Shown here in pieces: positions 23,677 to 35,663 of a stretch of DNA of 64,000 bases. Below the pieces are notes generated by a model that made no database searches, had not been told where the DNA came from, and saw only the letters and a program-made list of their open reading frames with translations. The translations under genes and the position numbers were made by a program. The stretch comes from Riptortus pedestris (taxonomy: Eukaryota; Arthropoda; Insecta; Hemiptera; Alydidae), in the NCBI GenBank assembly GCA_019009955.1, contig CM032230.1:9386001-9450000 (forward strand). Reading direction: 5' to 3'. Within the stretch, counting starts at the first letter, position 1; the number at the start of each line of letters is the position of its first letter.

Positions 23677-24259
23677 GCTTTTATTTATATTTTCTTAGCG
23701 ATTAACCGACGCCCAATTTGTGGTCTTAAGCCAGTTTTGCCTGAGGTCACCTCTTTTTCTTTAGCCTTCTGGCGTTTCTTGCTCTCGCAATTGGACAGAC
23801 TCCATTTAATCAACAAGTCCGCAATTTCACTATTTAGATAGCACGAATGTTGCAAGCTGCAATTCAGTTCCATCGACGACTTGTCCAAATACTTTTTGTA
23901 AGGCACTTCTTGTGCTCTCCTGTTTTCGTTTGTGAGTGCCCACTGTTATCCACATGATCGGATCATCATTCCAGTATTTACAACCATTCTACTAGCTCTA
24001 GTCAGAATGTATTACTTTACTGATGCATTCCTCAGCCAACCACTTCCCCTTGTCGCCACAGATTCTCCGTTGAGGAAGGCCCGGAGGCAAACAAATCAGC
24101 CACTCTAAAACAGATGTAGACAATGCTCCAAGCCCACACACACGGCCGTACCTCTCAATCAAGATCAATAAGAGAGCAACATCTCCGCCACAAGAATTGA
24201 ATTGAAATAACACGCTGTTATCCTTACATCCATTGGTATCTAGATCTACGTTCCGACTC

Positions 24260-24340
24260 ACCGGCTGGGGCTCTTGTTAAATTAATATCGGGCGACATAT
24301 ATTAATGACTTCCTCTTTAGGATTGCCCTCGTGCCGCACT
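24260..24340 (+). repeat. Dispersed repeat E, copy 2
   Basis: 'gttaaattaatatcgggcg', 'acatatattaatgacttcctc' and 'ggattgccctcgtgccgcac' pair with 21850-21930. Confidence 0.45.
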
Positions 24341-27300
24341 CGAAAAAACAGTGGTACCAACTGTCATCGATGCTGGCTGATAAGAAGACCGTTTGCTCTA
24401 CTCGCGCCAGCTGTCCATCTCTCTCACATAACCTAAACATATTTTTTCCCCTTTCATTTTACTAGTTCGGTCTGTCTATTTAGTATACTATATGCTAATT
24501 CTTGTCATAGATTAAAAACATTCTCTAATTATGTACTACGTTAGTTCTAAGCCTTCAAATGGCTAATAATGACAGATATATTACAGCTATAAAATGTCTG
24601 ACGTATAATTAACGTTAGCTGTTGTGGTAGTTAAATTTCAGGGATGTCGTTGGCTTGTTAGTTGTTTCTATTAGCTGGCGACTGGTGACTCCACGAACAA
24701 GAAAAGTTTTTGTTTCTATTTGCATCCTGCATCAGACAGAGTGACCTGCCGTGGTTGTCCTGACAGTTCATCTTCTTCTGAATACTCCAAGTTCTATTTT
24801 AAGGGGGTTTTGTGAGCTGGTATGGGTATAATAGAACTAAAGGTTATGGGCTACCCGGCCACTGGAAGTACCGGGTAGGTTTTGAGGATAGGTGAAAACG
24901 AATGAAGAGAGGATACGGATAATAGGAGAGGAGATAAGAAAGAAAAGAAGAAAACCTAAAAATAAAGATAAAAGTAAGAGTGGACACCGCAAGCCAGCAA
25001 GTAAGCCCAAGGCGGTCGCTGTGACCGAGAGATGGAAGGAGACGCTGAATATAGAATAATAACTAACTTAACCTAATCTAAGCGGCAATATAAAAAAGAA
25101 AGGAACACGTAATCTGAAAATGAAGGATTACTATATAAAGGAAAGACTGTAGAGAAAATTCTGCTCGACCCTAAGGTCCGAATCGTGCCCCACTGATATG
25201 TTGGAAGGAATTCCGGTCAAGGAGGAACAAGTGTTCCCAGAGACAACAATCCCAGAGATGGGATTTTCAATTAAATGTCAGGAAAAACAAAGAAAAAAAT
25301 TCACATATTTTAGGAATATCGTTTACACTGAAAAAGAACCAGAACCAGTTCTGAGTTTTAGTATTAAATCTTCGAGATGTAATCCATTTCAGTGTTTGCT
25401 CTCATAGAATTGGCAAAAATGTCAATTTTGTCTGCTTCAAGACAGATATTTCACTTTAGGATAGCGGCATTACTCAGAGTATTGCAATAATCGTTACTCC
25501 CAAGGCAGTTGGAAAAACGCCCAGAGCTCGTGTGCAGTGAAAGCTCGTAGAGTGGGTAGTAACTATATCTTGCTGTGATAACGTACATGAACTGAGCGCA
25601 GGATGCTCTGGATAATATTAACAGTTATCCATCGCCAATGAAGTGGGTCCTTCGGCATACTTCAGGCGTCCTTCCATTTTCCAAGTTCTGTTCACTCCGG
25701 AATCTGCGGCTCGGAACATCTGTGCCCATTCGTGATCAAAGTTTTCGCTTGGATAACCACTTAAACTCCAATTGTTGTAGTAACGGCGCTGATCTGTAAA
25801 CTACTATAGACTGCACTCCTTTTCGGTCTCTCAACTCAGACGGTTTATCAGAAATTCTACTCCTCTTAGACTCAGTTGATTGACGTCGGACTAAACTTTT
25901 TCAAATATCTCAGGAGACACCATCAGAAGGGGCGGTCTGCTGCGCAGAACTTGTTGAATCAATTGAAACAAGTCCTTGGACAACAATGAGTCGAGTCAGA
26001 GCTGGAAGAGGAGTCGTCCATACAAAGGCGCAGCTGAAGGAGTTAGTGGCCGATGTGATTATCCACTTACGAGAGCACTTTGGGAACACTTGGTATAATG
26101 AAGTGCCCCAAGGGCTACGCCCCCCTCGCACCACTACACACTATATAAGTGTGCTTTAATACCGATGGGCCCCCGATATGATGGCCCATGATGGGAATGG
26201 GGAGTGAGGAAAAAAAAAACATAAAAGTCTCCTAACCATTATTCCAAAAGCTCTTCCGTTCGTGGTCTTGTTGTGGGGCTACATCTGTCAGCACTTCATA
26301 TTTATCGGTTGCAGGCGTCGTCGTGTTAAGAGTCAGAAACTTAAGATTTATATCATTTATTATAACACTTTCCATTATGTTAATGTAATCCCAGCATAAT
26401 TATACATTATAGTTCAATCATGGAAGAAATAGCTTCGAAAAGCTTCAACACTATTACACATATTTCATGGAAGCTTTCTTCAAGTCGTATACGCCGAGAA
26501 TGATTACAACTTTTTCTATCAGCATACTGTCTATCAGCAGTATACTGGAAGTCGTTCCAGTGGTCTAGAAGACCTGGTAAAAGGTCACAAGGACGTCCTT
26601 TCCGATGCATCCAGTATGAGCATGTTCAACAATAAATATACCAGTAAAATCTGAGAATAAGCCATCTTGGTAGCCATAACAAGCAGACTAACGTCTAGCA
26701 CTAGGTAGACTACGAAAAATAAAACATTAACAATCGACACAGACATTCATAAATAGAACTAAACAATATGACCTCATTCGTTGTAAATAAAACTAATAAG
26801 GCTTGCCTCGTATTCCATTTAAATCAACTATCACAAACTAGAACATAGGATAAGAGAATATTCGAGTTTTCAGCTAGATGTTGGTGTCTAAATTGAACTC
26901 CAAAACCTTTACCCATTTCATCATTACGCCAGGATTTATGGGGAAGACGCAACGCAAAAATTGTGTTAAGAATGCCATTTTTGGCCCTAAACATCTATGA
27001 ATTGCAGCCTTTCAGTTCTCTTATAAATTTATGTTTCACGTAAATGGTTTCATAGAATTGTGAAATCGTTTGTACATATATTAAGGACAATGTTTGCAAC
27101 ATTGTACTTTACTAGCAGGTTCATGAGTGGAAGTTTACTTCCAAGTTGAAATATAAATTCTTCAATATCTTCCTTGATATTGTATTTCTCAGGAAACCAT
27201 TATGAACGAATTGTGTTTAGAATATGTTTTTCCTTACACGTTGTTGTTTAGATTTAAAATTTAAAAAAGCTTACTTCCGACTTCCGGTGACTTTTTTATA

Positions 27301-28006
27301 TCAATCCATTGGATAACACAACCAGCTGATTACATTCGACTTCGAGATTGTGAAATGTGTCTTTACTGTGAATCTGCTTAGTTTACTTTATTTTTTTTTT
27401 GGAACAGAATTGATAATCATTGAGTTCTTTCTTTCTGTTCCTTGAATTGAATTTATAGCCATTCCGTTGGTGGAGCCTATAATGAGTGGTAAAATTAGAA
27501 AAAGGTTTAAGCCTTAAGTGGACCCTCTTCTGAGTGGTGACCTTTTTTTTCAGGACTCTAGATAGCTAAATGAGTGCCAGATCCTCTGGGCCAGTGGGTT
27601 TCCTAGAACCTCGGACAGGGGAAGCCACTCTACCCGGGACCAACAAACATACGGACACACACACACACAGAGAGCAGTCAGTGATTAGCCATCCTGAGTA
27701 AATATCTACATTCTAGAGGAGCGTTGTTGGCCCATCACATGTGTTTACCTCCAGAAGATGGCGCCCATATGCTACAGCCCACCCCTCAATCTGGGCCCAG
27801 GTTTAGTCGGATTTCATTGAAAAGAATTCAAGTAGACCAATCTCCGAGTTTTTCTTTACATCCCCAAGTAATTTCATTGTTTATCAATGACGATGACGAA
27901 AAAAAAGACGAAAAATCCAGCTTCAGATTCATTATTTTAACCATTTTAGGAATCTGTTACTTAAATCTGGTACTTAAAAAAAATAGTTTATTCGCTCCAT
28001 TTTATT
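24341..28006. other. Largest stretch without a recognised element
   Basis: No transposon termini were seen. It contains purine-rich DNA at 24890-25060 that translates to Lys-rich peptide, and small frames at 25198-25407 (+), 25910-26134 (-), 26407-26610 (-) and 27724-28008 (+). None has a recognisable domain or splice context I would defend. A possible H right-end trace is 'gaatctgcttagtttac' at about 27370. Confidence 0.4.
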
Positions 28007-28100
28007 AGTAGATTTCCATTAAGCGAAATCAGCTAATGAGGTTGTTCTGATGAAGCTGTTTTTGAAAAATTTCCTCAAATAGATTGATTGCGATCGTGTG
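28007..28100 (+). mobile_element. Family H left-end fragment
   Basis: AGTAGATTTCCATTAAGCGA with a damaged palindrome, then 'gctaatgaggttgttctgatg' and 'tttttgaaaaatttcctcaaat'. It ends before the core. Confidence 0.6.
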
Positions 28101-28641
28101 GTGGAAATTCTCCAATAATTTTAATACATGGCTGAGAATTGGTGTGCCTTAATTGGGACACCTGAAGAATCCTTTCAGTTCATATTCAAGCTCCTTACCT
28201 TCTTCAGTACTTCTCTAGCGACCATAACTTTGGAATTTCCAATGGAAGGCCCTACTTTTTATGGCGGATTCTTGAAAAAAAAAAAATTCTAAAACGATTT
28301 TATGTTAGTCAGCTTTTCGATTTAACGCATCCTTTAGCCTAAAATGCAAAAATATTTTTTTCATAAAAGACACATTTTATTGATAAATGCTGCAACATGA
28401 ATGTTGTATTCAACAAAATTATCATTGAAACAATTCTACGTGGAGAGTAATGGATTCTGAAATTTAAAATATATATATATATATATATATATTTAAAACA
28501 AAATAACGTAAAAGTATTCTTGAATGAACGTGTACTAAATAAATAATATTTAATTCGTTTAAATTTATATTGTTATAGCTTTAAAAAAAGTCATTATTTT
28601 TTAATTGCTGTTTCTTATAATTTTCTTTTCTTTTGTTTCAG
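28101..28641. other. AT-rich spacer
   Basis: No gene seen. An (AT)n run lies at about 28469-28492. The last 40 bases are a pyrimidine-rich tract ending in CAG, read here as a possible splice acceptor for 28642-28681. Confidence 0.4.
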
Positions 28642-28681
28642 GTATATCTTTAATTCTCATAACTTAGCTGAGTACGAAAAG
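28642..28681 (+). CDS. Candidate 40-nt internal exon
   Basis: A pyrimidine-rich tract ending TTTGTTTCAG precedes it and GTAATT follows. With one leading base it reads YIFNSHNLAEYEK and ends in phase 0 with the exon ending ...AAAG. The protein is not recognised. The splice signals and the single open frame make it worth testing as a micro-exon of a gene with very large introns, but chance cannot be excluded. Confidence 0.25.
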
Positions 28682-29765
28682 GTAATTTTAACAATGATTT
28701 TTAGTTATTCTGTATATTTTGATTGCTTTAATATTGTGTTTGTTCAACAATGAGTAGTTTAGATTAATTTATTATATTCTTAATTGTTATAATAAATTAA
28801 TGTCGTTTGTAGACATTTTTTTTTATCTTGGATTGGATGGGTGTGACGTTGGGCACTGTCATTAATTTGTTTCCTTTATTTTGATAGTGCTTGGTTATTA
28901 ATAAAAATATATTGACTAATAAAATACAAATAAATTAATGAAAAATCCACGGAAGTTTTAATAAAATCTTTTAAAAATGTATGATCCCCATACACCACAA
29001 AATATGCAGATATATAAAACTTTGGTTCTCAGAAAAAATATCAACAAGCATATCAGGAAAAAACGACGTGGAATTTTGTAGCAAGTGTCCAATACTTGGG
29101 AATTCTAATGCCTATACCTCTCTACCTGTTCCGTCCTAGGAATATATTGGGACGAAAACTTCCAGGAATGTAATCCTTTAGAAGGAAAAAAGAAAGAAAA
29201 ATGAGAGATATAGAGGAAATGTGACTGAGATAGGAAAACCGAAAATCACTATAAGCTACAAGAAGGAGAGACTCCGACAGGGCTATATCCTCTCGGCGAG
29301 GGGGGGATGTCTTCCTGATATTCGATTTTGAAGGGTGTCTCTTTATGCCCCAACCCCCGATATCAGGAATACCTACATGTCTCCCAGTCGGGGGGTAGGA
29401 CTTTATTAAATTCCACAGATACCGCGCCGTATAAAGGTATATTGATTGCCATAATCATAAACAAATAGGGGGAGGGGGAGACGACGATCTTATGACTAAC
29501 CAGGAAGTGGGGCCTATTTTCCTTCCGGAAACGACCGGGTCCTTATGTACTCTTGCGGTTTGGAGCCGCCGAACTTCAAAGGGCTGTCTCGCAAGTTTTG
29601 AACCGCTCCCAACTAACTACTAGAGATGTTCTAGCTATGTTTGTTCATTCGTATCCATAAGTCACTCATCGTTATTCACGTCTGACGTATTTCTTGCGAA
29701 GACAAAACCCTCCATTATCAACCAAGGGAATTGTCCTTTTAATAAATATTAAACAAAAGGAAAAA
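28682..29765. other. No recognisable gene; C/G-rich patch
   Basis: The patch at 29280-29580 is richer in G and C ('ccccaacccccgatatcagg', 'ttggagccgccgaacttc'). It faintly resembles the patch at 45700-46050 ('gagccgctagctc', 'caccgaacttcgcc', 'gatatcagg'), which could mean a shared but unidentified element. Confidence 0.3.
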
Positions 29766-30180
29766 GTCCGTCACGCAAGGGCTGCATAAACTAAGCAGAT
29801 TTCCCACGTGAAGTTATACAATAGAGAAATCTTCATACGAGAGCGGAACAGTTACGGCAAAGAGCCAAACTAGTTTTTGGCGGGAAGCTGTCGGCCATTA
29901 TCGGCCCATAAAAATGCAAATATCTCGGTTAATATTCAAGATAAAGAATAAATGTATAGAATATTTATAGTAAATTTAATTTACAATAAGATTGGTTTTA
30001 TACAATTTTTTGATCCGATGTATGGTATCGGAGGTATTTCGAAAATCCTCCCCTCTAAACCCCCCCCCTCCCACTCGTCCGATTTCAGCCATTAACGAAC
30101 TCGATCTGTCTTTTTGCAAAAAATGTTTAAATATCGAGTTTAACAGACCGTTAGAGCGTTAACAGACACATATATATATT
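29766..30180 (-). mobile_element. Family H, short type, reverse, left-truncated
   Basis: Plus strand begins GTCCGTCACGCAAGGGCTGC and 'aagcagatttcccacgtgaag'. The short module follows ('gagcggaacagttacggc'), then 'aaatgcaaatatctcggtt', a C-run at about 30060-30067 and 'agagcgttaacagaca', stopping at the start of the AT core. The palindrome end is missing. Confidence 0.75.
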
Positions 30181-30309
30181 TCTTATATCTTATATCTTAG
30201 ATTTCCCAAGATCTAGGACGAGACGCTGTTGATTACATCTCACAGTCATTTCTTTATTTTTTCTGTAGTTAGAAACCTATGCAAACACGGATATCAAATA
30301 ATAATTAAT

Positions 30310-30570
30310 TATGCTGAAACCGAATAAACATAAATTACTCTTAATATTCAAATCCAAGAAAACATGTATAAAACAACAGTCGCAGAAAATTGTACTCGAA
30401 ACAAAATTGTTTTATATCAATTATCGACCCAAAACATAATAACGTAAATATTTAAGATTTTCCGATCTCACCCCCTCCTAAACCCCCGTCCCGTCTTTCT
30501 GATCCGATTTTGGCCATTACCGAATATAATCCTTATTCTGTGTTTACGGATATTGATCAACTAAAAACAT
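30310..30570 (-). mobile_element. Family H relic, interior, reverse
   Basis: Diverged matches to 'aatattcaa(g)at', 'cgacccaaaacataataacg', the C-rich tract and 'ccgattttggccattaccgaa'. No termini. Confidence 0.5.
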
Positions 30571-30828
30571 GCATAGTCTTGAACGTAAACTGTTTTACTA
30601 GATATTTTTACCAAATATGGTGAATTAGATTTTGGAGTGTAGAGTACTGATTTGACGCTCTTTATTTCTTATGTATAGAAATTAAAAAGGGAAACCACCG
30701 TATACTCATTTCGGAATCTTCGTTTATTTTCATCTGACACCAACCTACCTAGAGCGTGACACAAATGAAATCCGTTTAAATTCTTATGTATTTATGTGAT
30801 TGTTAACAAACTTGCTGCCCATATTTTT

Positions 30829-30946
30829 AACAGATTTCCCTTAAGGGAAATCAGCTATTGAGGTCATACTCATGACGCGAGTTTCGAAAAATTTCTTCAA
30901 ATGTCCATCGATCCTACCCAGGAGATGACGAAAATGAGGTCCGTTC

Positions 30947-31007
<61 letters not shown>

Positions 31008-31469
31008 TGTTAACGCCTTTGCAGGTCCATTTTTTGTTTGATCATTACCATACTCCATATTTAATCGTTTTATGTAAAAAGGAAGATCAAGTTCGTATGA
31101 GCTGAAATCGGACCAGTGGGAGGGGGGGGGGTTTAGAGGAGGGATTTTCGAAAATTCGAAATATCTCCGTTACCATACGTCGGATCAAAAGATTGTATAG
31201 AACCAATCTTATTGCAAATTAAATTTACTATAAATATTGTTCTATACATTTATTCTGTATCTTTAATATTAACCGAGATATTTGCATTTGTATTGTGAGT
31301 GTGGTCGGCTATGTTCGGGAGTTTCCGCCGAGCGCTAGTGTGGCCGTTTCACTAACTATTCGTCCTCGTGAGAATAGGTTACTACTACTGTTGTTATGAG
31401 GCCGATTTCTCTATTGTAAAACTTCACGTGGGAAATCTGCTTAGTTTACGCAGCCCCTGCGTGACGGAC
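30829..31469 (+). mobile_element. Family H, complete short-type copy (641 bp)
   Basis: One of the clearest copies. Left end AACAGATTTCCCTTAAGGGA after TTTTT, left block, (AT)n core at about 30953-31002, a G-run at 31117-31130, 'atctccgttaccatacgtcgg', the short module ('gtttccgccgagcgctagtg'), 'tctctattgtaaaacttcac', GTGGGAAATCTGCTTAGTTT, the hairpin at 31448-31462, then GACGGAC and TTTTTT. A 26-bp minisatellite begins 13 bp beyond its end. Confidence 0.85.
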
Positions 31470-31482
31470 TTTTTTAATCACA

Positions 31483-31923
31483 CGTTGGGAAGTAACCTTA
31501 TTATCATGCTTTGGAAAGTATTGTCATTATTGTGCGTTGAAAAATAACTTTATTATCACGTGTTCGAAAACAACCTCATTGACACGCAATGAGAAATAAC
31601 ATATTTATCAAGCTTCGGAAAACAACCTCATTGACACGCAATGAGAAATAACATATTTATCAAGCTTTGGAAAATAACCTCATTTTTACTTGTTGGAAAA
31701 TAATTTCAATATTAGGCGTTGGAAAGTAACCTTATTGTCTTGCATTGGAAAGTATCGTCATTATCACTCGATGGAAAATAATCTAATTATCACTCATTCA
31801 AAAATAGCCTCATTGTCACGAAATTGGAAAGTAAAACATATCACGCTTAGGAAAGTAACCTCATTACCACGTGTTGGAAAGAATCCTCTTTATCACCCTC
31901 TGGAAAATAACCTCATTATTAAA
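31483..31923 (+). repeat. 26-bp minisatellite, about 17 units
   Basis: Degenerate units of the form CGTTGGAAAATAACCTCATTATCACG run head to tail from 31483 to 31923; one unit near 31830 is 25 bp. A 52-bp dimer (around 31574-31625 and 31626-31677) is nearly identical in its two copies, showing recent local duplication. The frame at 31690-32049 (+) is a translation of the array plus flank, not a gene. Confidence 0.85.
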
Positions 31924-33099
31924 CGTGATATGATTAGTCCAGTCCGACTGTTCTTTTTCAAAACATTCTTCCTTTTTTTAAAAACACTAATAATGACTGA
32001 TTTATTTCTATTTTTTTCAACCTTATGTGGCCTGACTTCTTTAAATTAGGTTTTCCTATAATCTCTTCAATCTCTGAAAACCGTTTGCGTCTTAGTAATA
32101 GTACTAATCATTAGTGTTTTTGTTGTTGTTTGATATTGCTATTTCGTATGGTTGCATCTTAGCTGCCACAGAAATGAACAAGAAAATAGAGAGGATTTAC
32201 CGCTATATCACATTTCACATTATATATGAGGCTATCTAATAATAACGACAGCAGGGAAAAGTTTTGGTAATTTCTCTGGATGATATTGTGTAACCTGTTT
32301 GAATTAAAATAATAATAGTTGGTGAAGCATTATTGTCCAGTATCATCTCGTTAGTGAGTTGCTTGCCCGAATATTATTGTCCTTCTTGAGTAGCCACAGT
32401 CAGCAAAAACACACAAAAGCCAACAAACAAAGACCCCTGGCAGCTTAGTCTGCAAAGATTTACCGAACCAAGATGGCCAAACCCTCTCAGGCAAGTAACT
32501 TGCTAATTAGGTCTTGTTGACAGAATCAACAGTTCCAGCTTCACTTCTTACTCCAAACCAAAGCCAACAAAGGCAACAGAGATTCGTGGTTAGCTTCAAA
32601 CCCAGCCAAGTGGCTTCTTATCGGCATGGCAACATCAAAGCAGCTGTCTCAGCCATTCCTTCAAGAAACCGTTTCGAAAAATAAAAAAAAAGGGCTCCCC
32701 CATTTTGTAATTGGGTTTCTACTTCGTACAAGTTTGCTAATATTTCATGATTTTTTTTTTTTTTTTTTGGATAATGACAAAAATCCTTGCTACTAGGTCA
32801 AATAGACGTATAAACAAGGATTGATGTAATTTTAACATTTAGTCAAAACTCATATAGTAATAAGCATTACGATCTAAGTGATGATTGCGGGTTAAAAAAA
32901 ATATGTTCCGAATACAAATGTATCCTATACGATTGAATTGTTCGTTAAATATGCTAAATGATTCATCATAAAACAATTTTTTTTAATATGATTTAAAAAT
33001 TGGGGGGAGGGAAACATTTTGAAAAATATGCCATTTACAAAAAACTTGATTTCACAGTTTTAAACTACATTAAAAACAATAAAACTATCAATTGAAACT
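31924..33099. other. No recognisable gene; AT-rich spacer
   Basis: No element recognised. Long T run at about 32750-32768. The section at 32860-33060 may be an eroded continuation of repeat C (compare 9900-10080). Confidence 0.4.
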
Positions 33100-33290
33100 T
33101 ATTTTCGTATATATTACCGTTCTAAATTCACTCAAAAATATAAAAACCCTTTTTATTTTTCAACAGGTGATTTATCCCTTCAAATCGTAGTTCAGCACAA
33201 AAAGAAAATTTACTTGAGTCACGGATGAACTGCTCAACTGGCAAACAAAGTTTCAGAATTTTTTGAATTATCGAGTTCCTTAACATCCCT
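33100..33290 (+). repeat. Dispersed repeat C, copy 2
   Basis: Collinear with 10225-10425 in the same orientation, sharing 'cccttcaaatcgtagttcagc' and 'aaagtttcagaattttttga'. Confidence 0.55.
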
Positions 33291-33527
33291 TGTACACACA
33301 TCACGGTAAATCACCCTAAGACTATAAAGAATGTTTTTTATAAAATATTACATTAACCGGTTTCACAATTTTTATATTATTATTGAAACATATTTTTTTT
33401 TTTAAATTTCCTTTGTAAAAATAGCTCAATCAGATCTTCACCATAAATCCTTTCATATTTTTCGATACTATATAAAACTTTTTTTATTGTGGATTCATTA
33501 GTGTTATTATTGTACTTCATTTTTTTT

Positions 33528-33665
33528 AGGATATTTCCCTCGAGGGAAATCAGCTATTAAGGTCGTACTCATGACGGAATTTTCGAAAGTCTTTTTCAAA
33601 TATCCATCGATCCTACTTAGGTGACGACGAAAATGAGGTCCGTTCAAAATTCTATATTATATATA

Positions 33666-33717
<52 letters not shown>

Positions 33718-33719
33718 GT

Positions 33720-33757
<38 letters not shown>

Positions 33758-34155
33758 ATACATACATTTGCCTGTTGCCGCTATAGTTGTCGTAATTATT
33801 GTTTATTAACAATAACTACTAAAATTTGATTAATTGAGATAAAAATTATTCTGATCTAATATAAATTACAGTACTAGATACAGTAAATAGTTCTCAATAA
33901 AATTAATATTTTATATTGTGTTATATTTCAGCAATTGTTTTTCTATCCGGTGAGATGTTGGCAGACCTGTTTGCTTACTTTTCAGACGCTTCCCGTCGAG
34001 AAATTATTAAAATTTACAGAAAGATTTCTTATTACCGTTTGTATTATTCACCTAATATTCACGATTGGTGTACTGTTGCCAGTATGTAGATGTATATATT
34101 TGTTAAACTTCAGGAGGGAAATCTGCTTAGTTCATGCAACCCCTGCGTGACGGAC
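33528..34155 (+). mobile_element. Family H, both ends present, internal deletion
   Basis: Left end AGGATATTTCCCTCGAGGGA (palindrome kept through matching changes TTAA to TCGA), left block and a compound core: (AT)n at about 33655-33714 and (GT)n at about 33720-33755. Sequence then jumps from the 'cgtaattattgttt' block straight to 'actactaaaatttgatt' of the long module, losing about 400 bp. It ends GGGAAATCTGCTTAGTTC, a weakened hairpin (ATGCAACCCCTGCGT) and GACGGAC. Confidence 0.75.
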
Positions 34156-35140
34156 TTCTTTTCCAGTATGCTGATATTTGATGTCACCTTACACAAGATG
34201 CATGTGGATAGCATTGAATAGATAATTATTTATTAAGGATGTTAATTTTTCTTTAGGCTTTATTTATCTAATGGATTATTTATTACAATAAAAAGTTATT
34301 TTGTCCTTCTTATTTACTAATAACAATGTTATCTTTTGATGGATATATAACAGTCATAGCCTTTTTTCCCGTTACCCCCTGCGTGCTGCTATTGTAATCA
34401 GAGGCCCTACCTACCCCACTGCGTGCTTCTACAAAAACCCAGGTGTGAATCGAACCGCCTAGGGCTACGAATACAACTCCTTATTAATCATAGCCTTTAG
34501 CCTTTTAGTTTCTTTGTACCTTTTTTTATTTTTGTTTTTGTTTTCAGTTTTTCTAGTCAATTACTTTTTTACGTGCCCACTCCCATGCGGCAGCTTTGCC
34601 CCACTCCCTTTATGTCTGACTCAATAGACCCATCTCAAAACTCTTCAACTCTTTATTTCTTTTTATTACAAAAGAATAATCAGCTGTTTAAAATAATTTT
34701 GTGGAGATATATGTTTAGAAGACACTGATTATGTTTTCTGACAGTGTGATAGTCCATTCCTAATAACTTATTGAATCACCTTTCTGATGTCATATGCAAC
34801 ATTATTAGATTTAAAAATACTCGGCATAACTCTCTCTTAACTATAACAGTAGCTATTTCAAGTACACATGATACGGCTACATTTATAATATTAATCAACA
34901 CAAATAATTTGTAAAATTTAAAGCAAAAAGAAGTCATGAAATCAGAAGGTTAGTATTAAATATTCCGAACTACATTTACCACTTTATATTTCTGATTATT
35001 TTGATAAAAATGTACTAATATTCAAATTATTATGAATGAAAGTTGAAATTTACATTTTTTTCAGAGTTTATCATGGTAAAGTAAGAATGGTATTAAGTTT
35101 AGCCTCTTGAGATTAGGAAACCGTAGGTGAGGAGTAAAAA
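34156..35140. other. Spacer; possible tRNA-like SINE fragment
   Basis: On the minus strand near 34440-34475 there is a B-box-like GGCGGTTCGATTCAC. No matching A box or tRNA fold was found, so at most this is a SINE remnant. The rest is AT-rich with no gene. Confidence 0.3.
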
Positions 35141-35579
35141 GTCCGTCACGCGAGGGCTGACGGTGATATTTTTTGTCGCAATCAATCACATTTTATTACT
35201 CCAAGAATTTAAGACGGGGGGGGCGGTCACAAGAACATATTTGCATGTATCTCGTACAATAAAGGTCTCTGGAAAACAGTATTTTTTAGTTAACCCTCGA
35301 ATAATGTGGTTTATTATATAAAAGAGTACTGTTTATGTAACACAAGTAGAAGTGGGGGTTTACTCAAGGCTGAAAACTTTAAAATACAAATATTTATTTT
35401 AATATTCAAGATAGAGAATTAATATTCATAAAAATATTTATAGTACATTTAATTTAAAATATAATTCATTCTATACACTTTTTCGATACGACATATAGTA
35501 ACGGAGATATGCGTTTAAACGACTAAATATCGAGTTTGAAAACGATCAAACAAAAATTGCGACCGCTAGAGCGGTAATA

Positions 35580-35642
<63 letters not shown>

Positions 35643-35663
35643 TTGTGTTATATATAATCTGCT
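35141..35663 (-). mobile_element. Family H, reverse, with deleted left block
   Basis: Starts GTCCGTCACGCGAGGGCTGA (hairpin partly lost). The long module follows with its G-run at 35217-35224 and 'catgtatctcgtacaataaagg', then 'cgaccgctagagcggtaat' and an (AT)n core at about 35585-35638. It ends 'aatctgctaaaaa', the sequence between core and terminal AATCTGCT being lost. Confidence 0.7.

Noticed and set aside
23998..24261. 87-residue frame on the minus strand (MSRNVDLDTNGCKDN...)
   Set aside because: No recognisable domain and part of it overlaps repeat E; kept out of the gene list for lack of evidence.
31483..31923. CRISPR-like array
   Set aside because: Units are contiguous, degenerate and without unique spacers, and the context is eukaryotic.
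31690..32049. 119-residue frame with repeated ENN/WKV motifs, resembling a repeat protein
   Set aside because: It is the 26-bp minisatellite read through. The unit length is not a multiple of three, so the periodicity is at the DNA level.
34440..34475. tRNA gene on the minus strand (B-box-like GGTTCGATTC)
   Set aside because: Neither a T-stem nor acceptor pairing could be built, so at most it is a SINE fragment. The same applies to 56525-56575 and 59550-59590.
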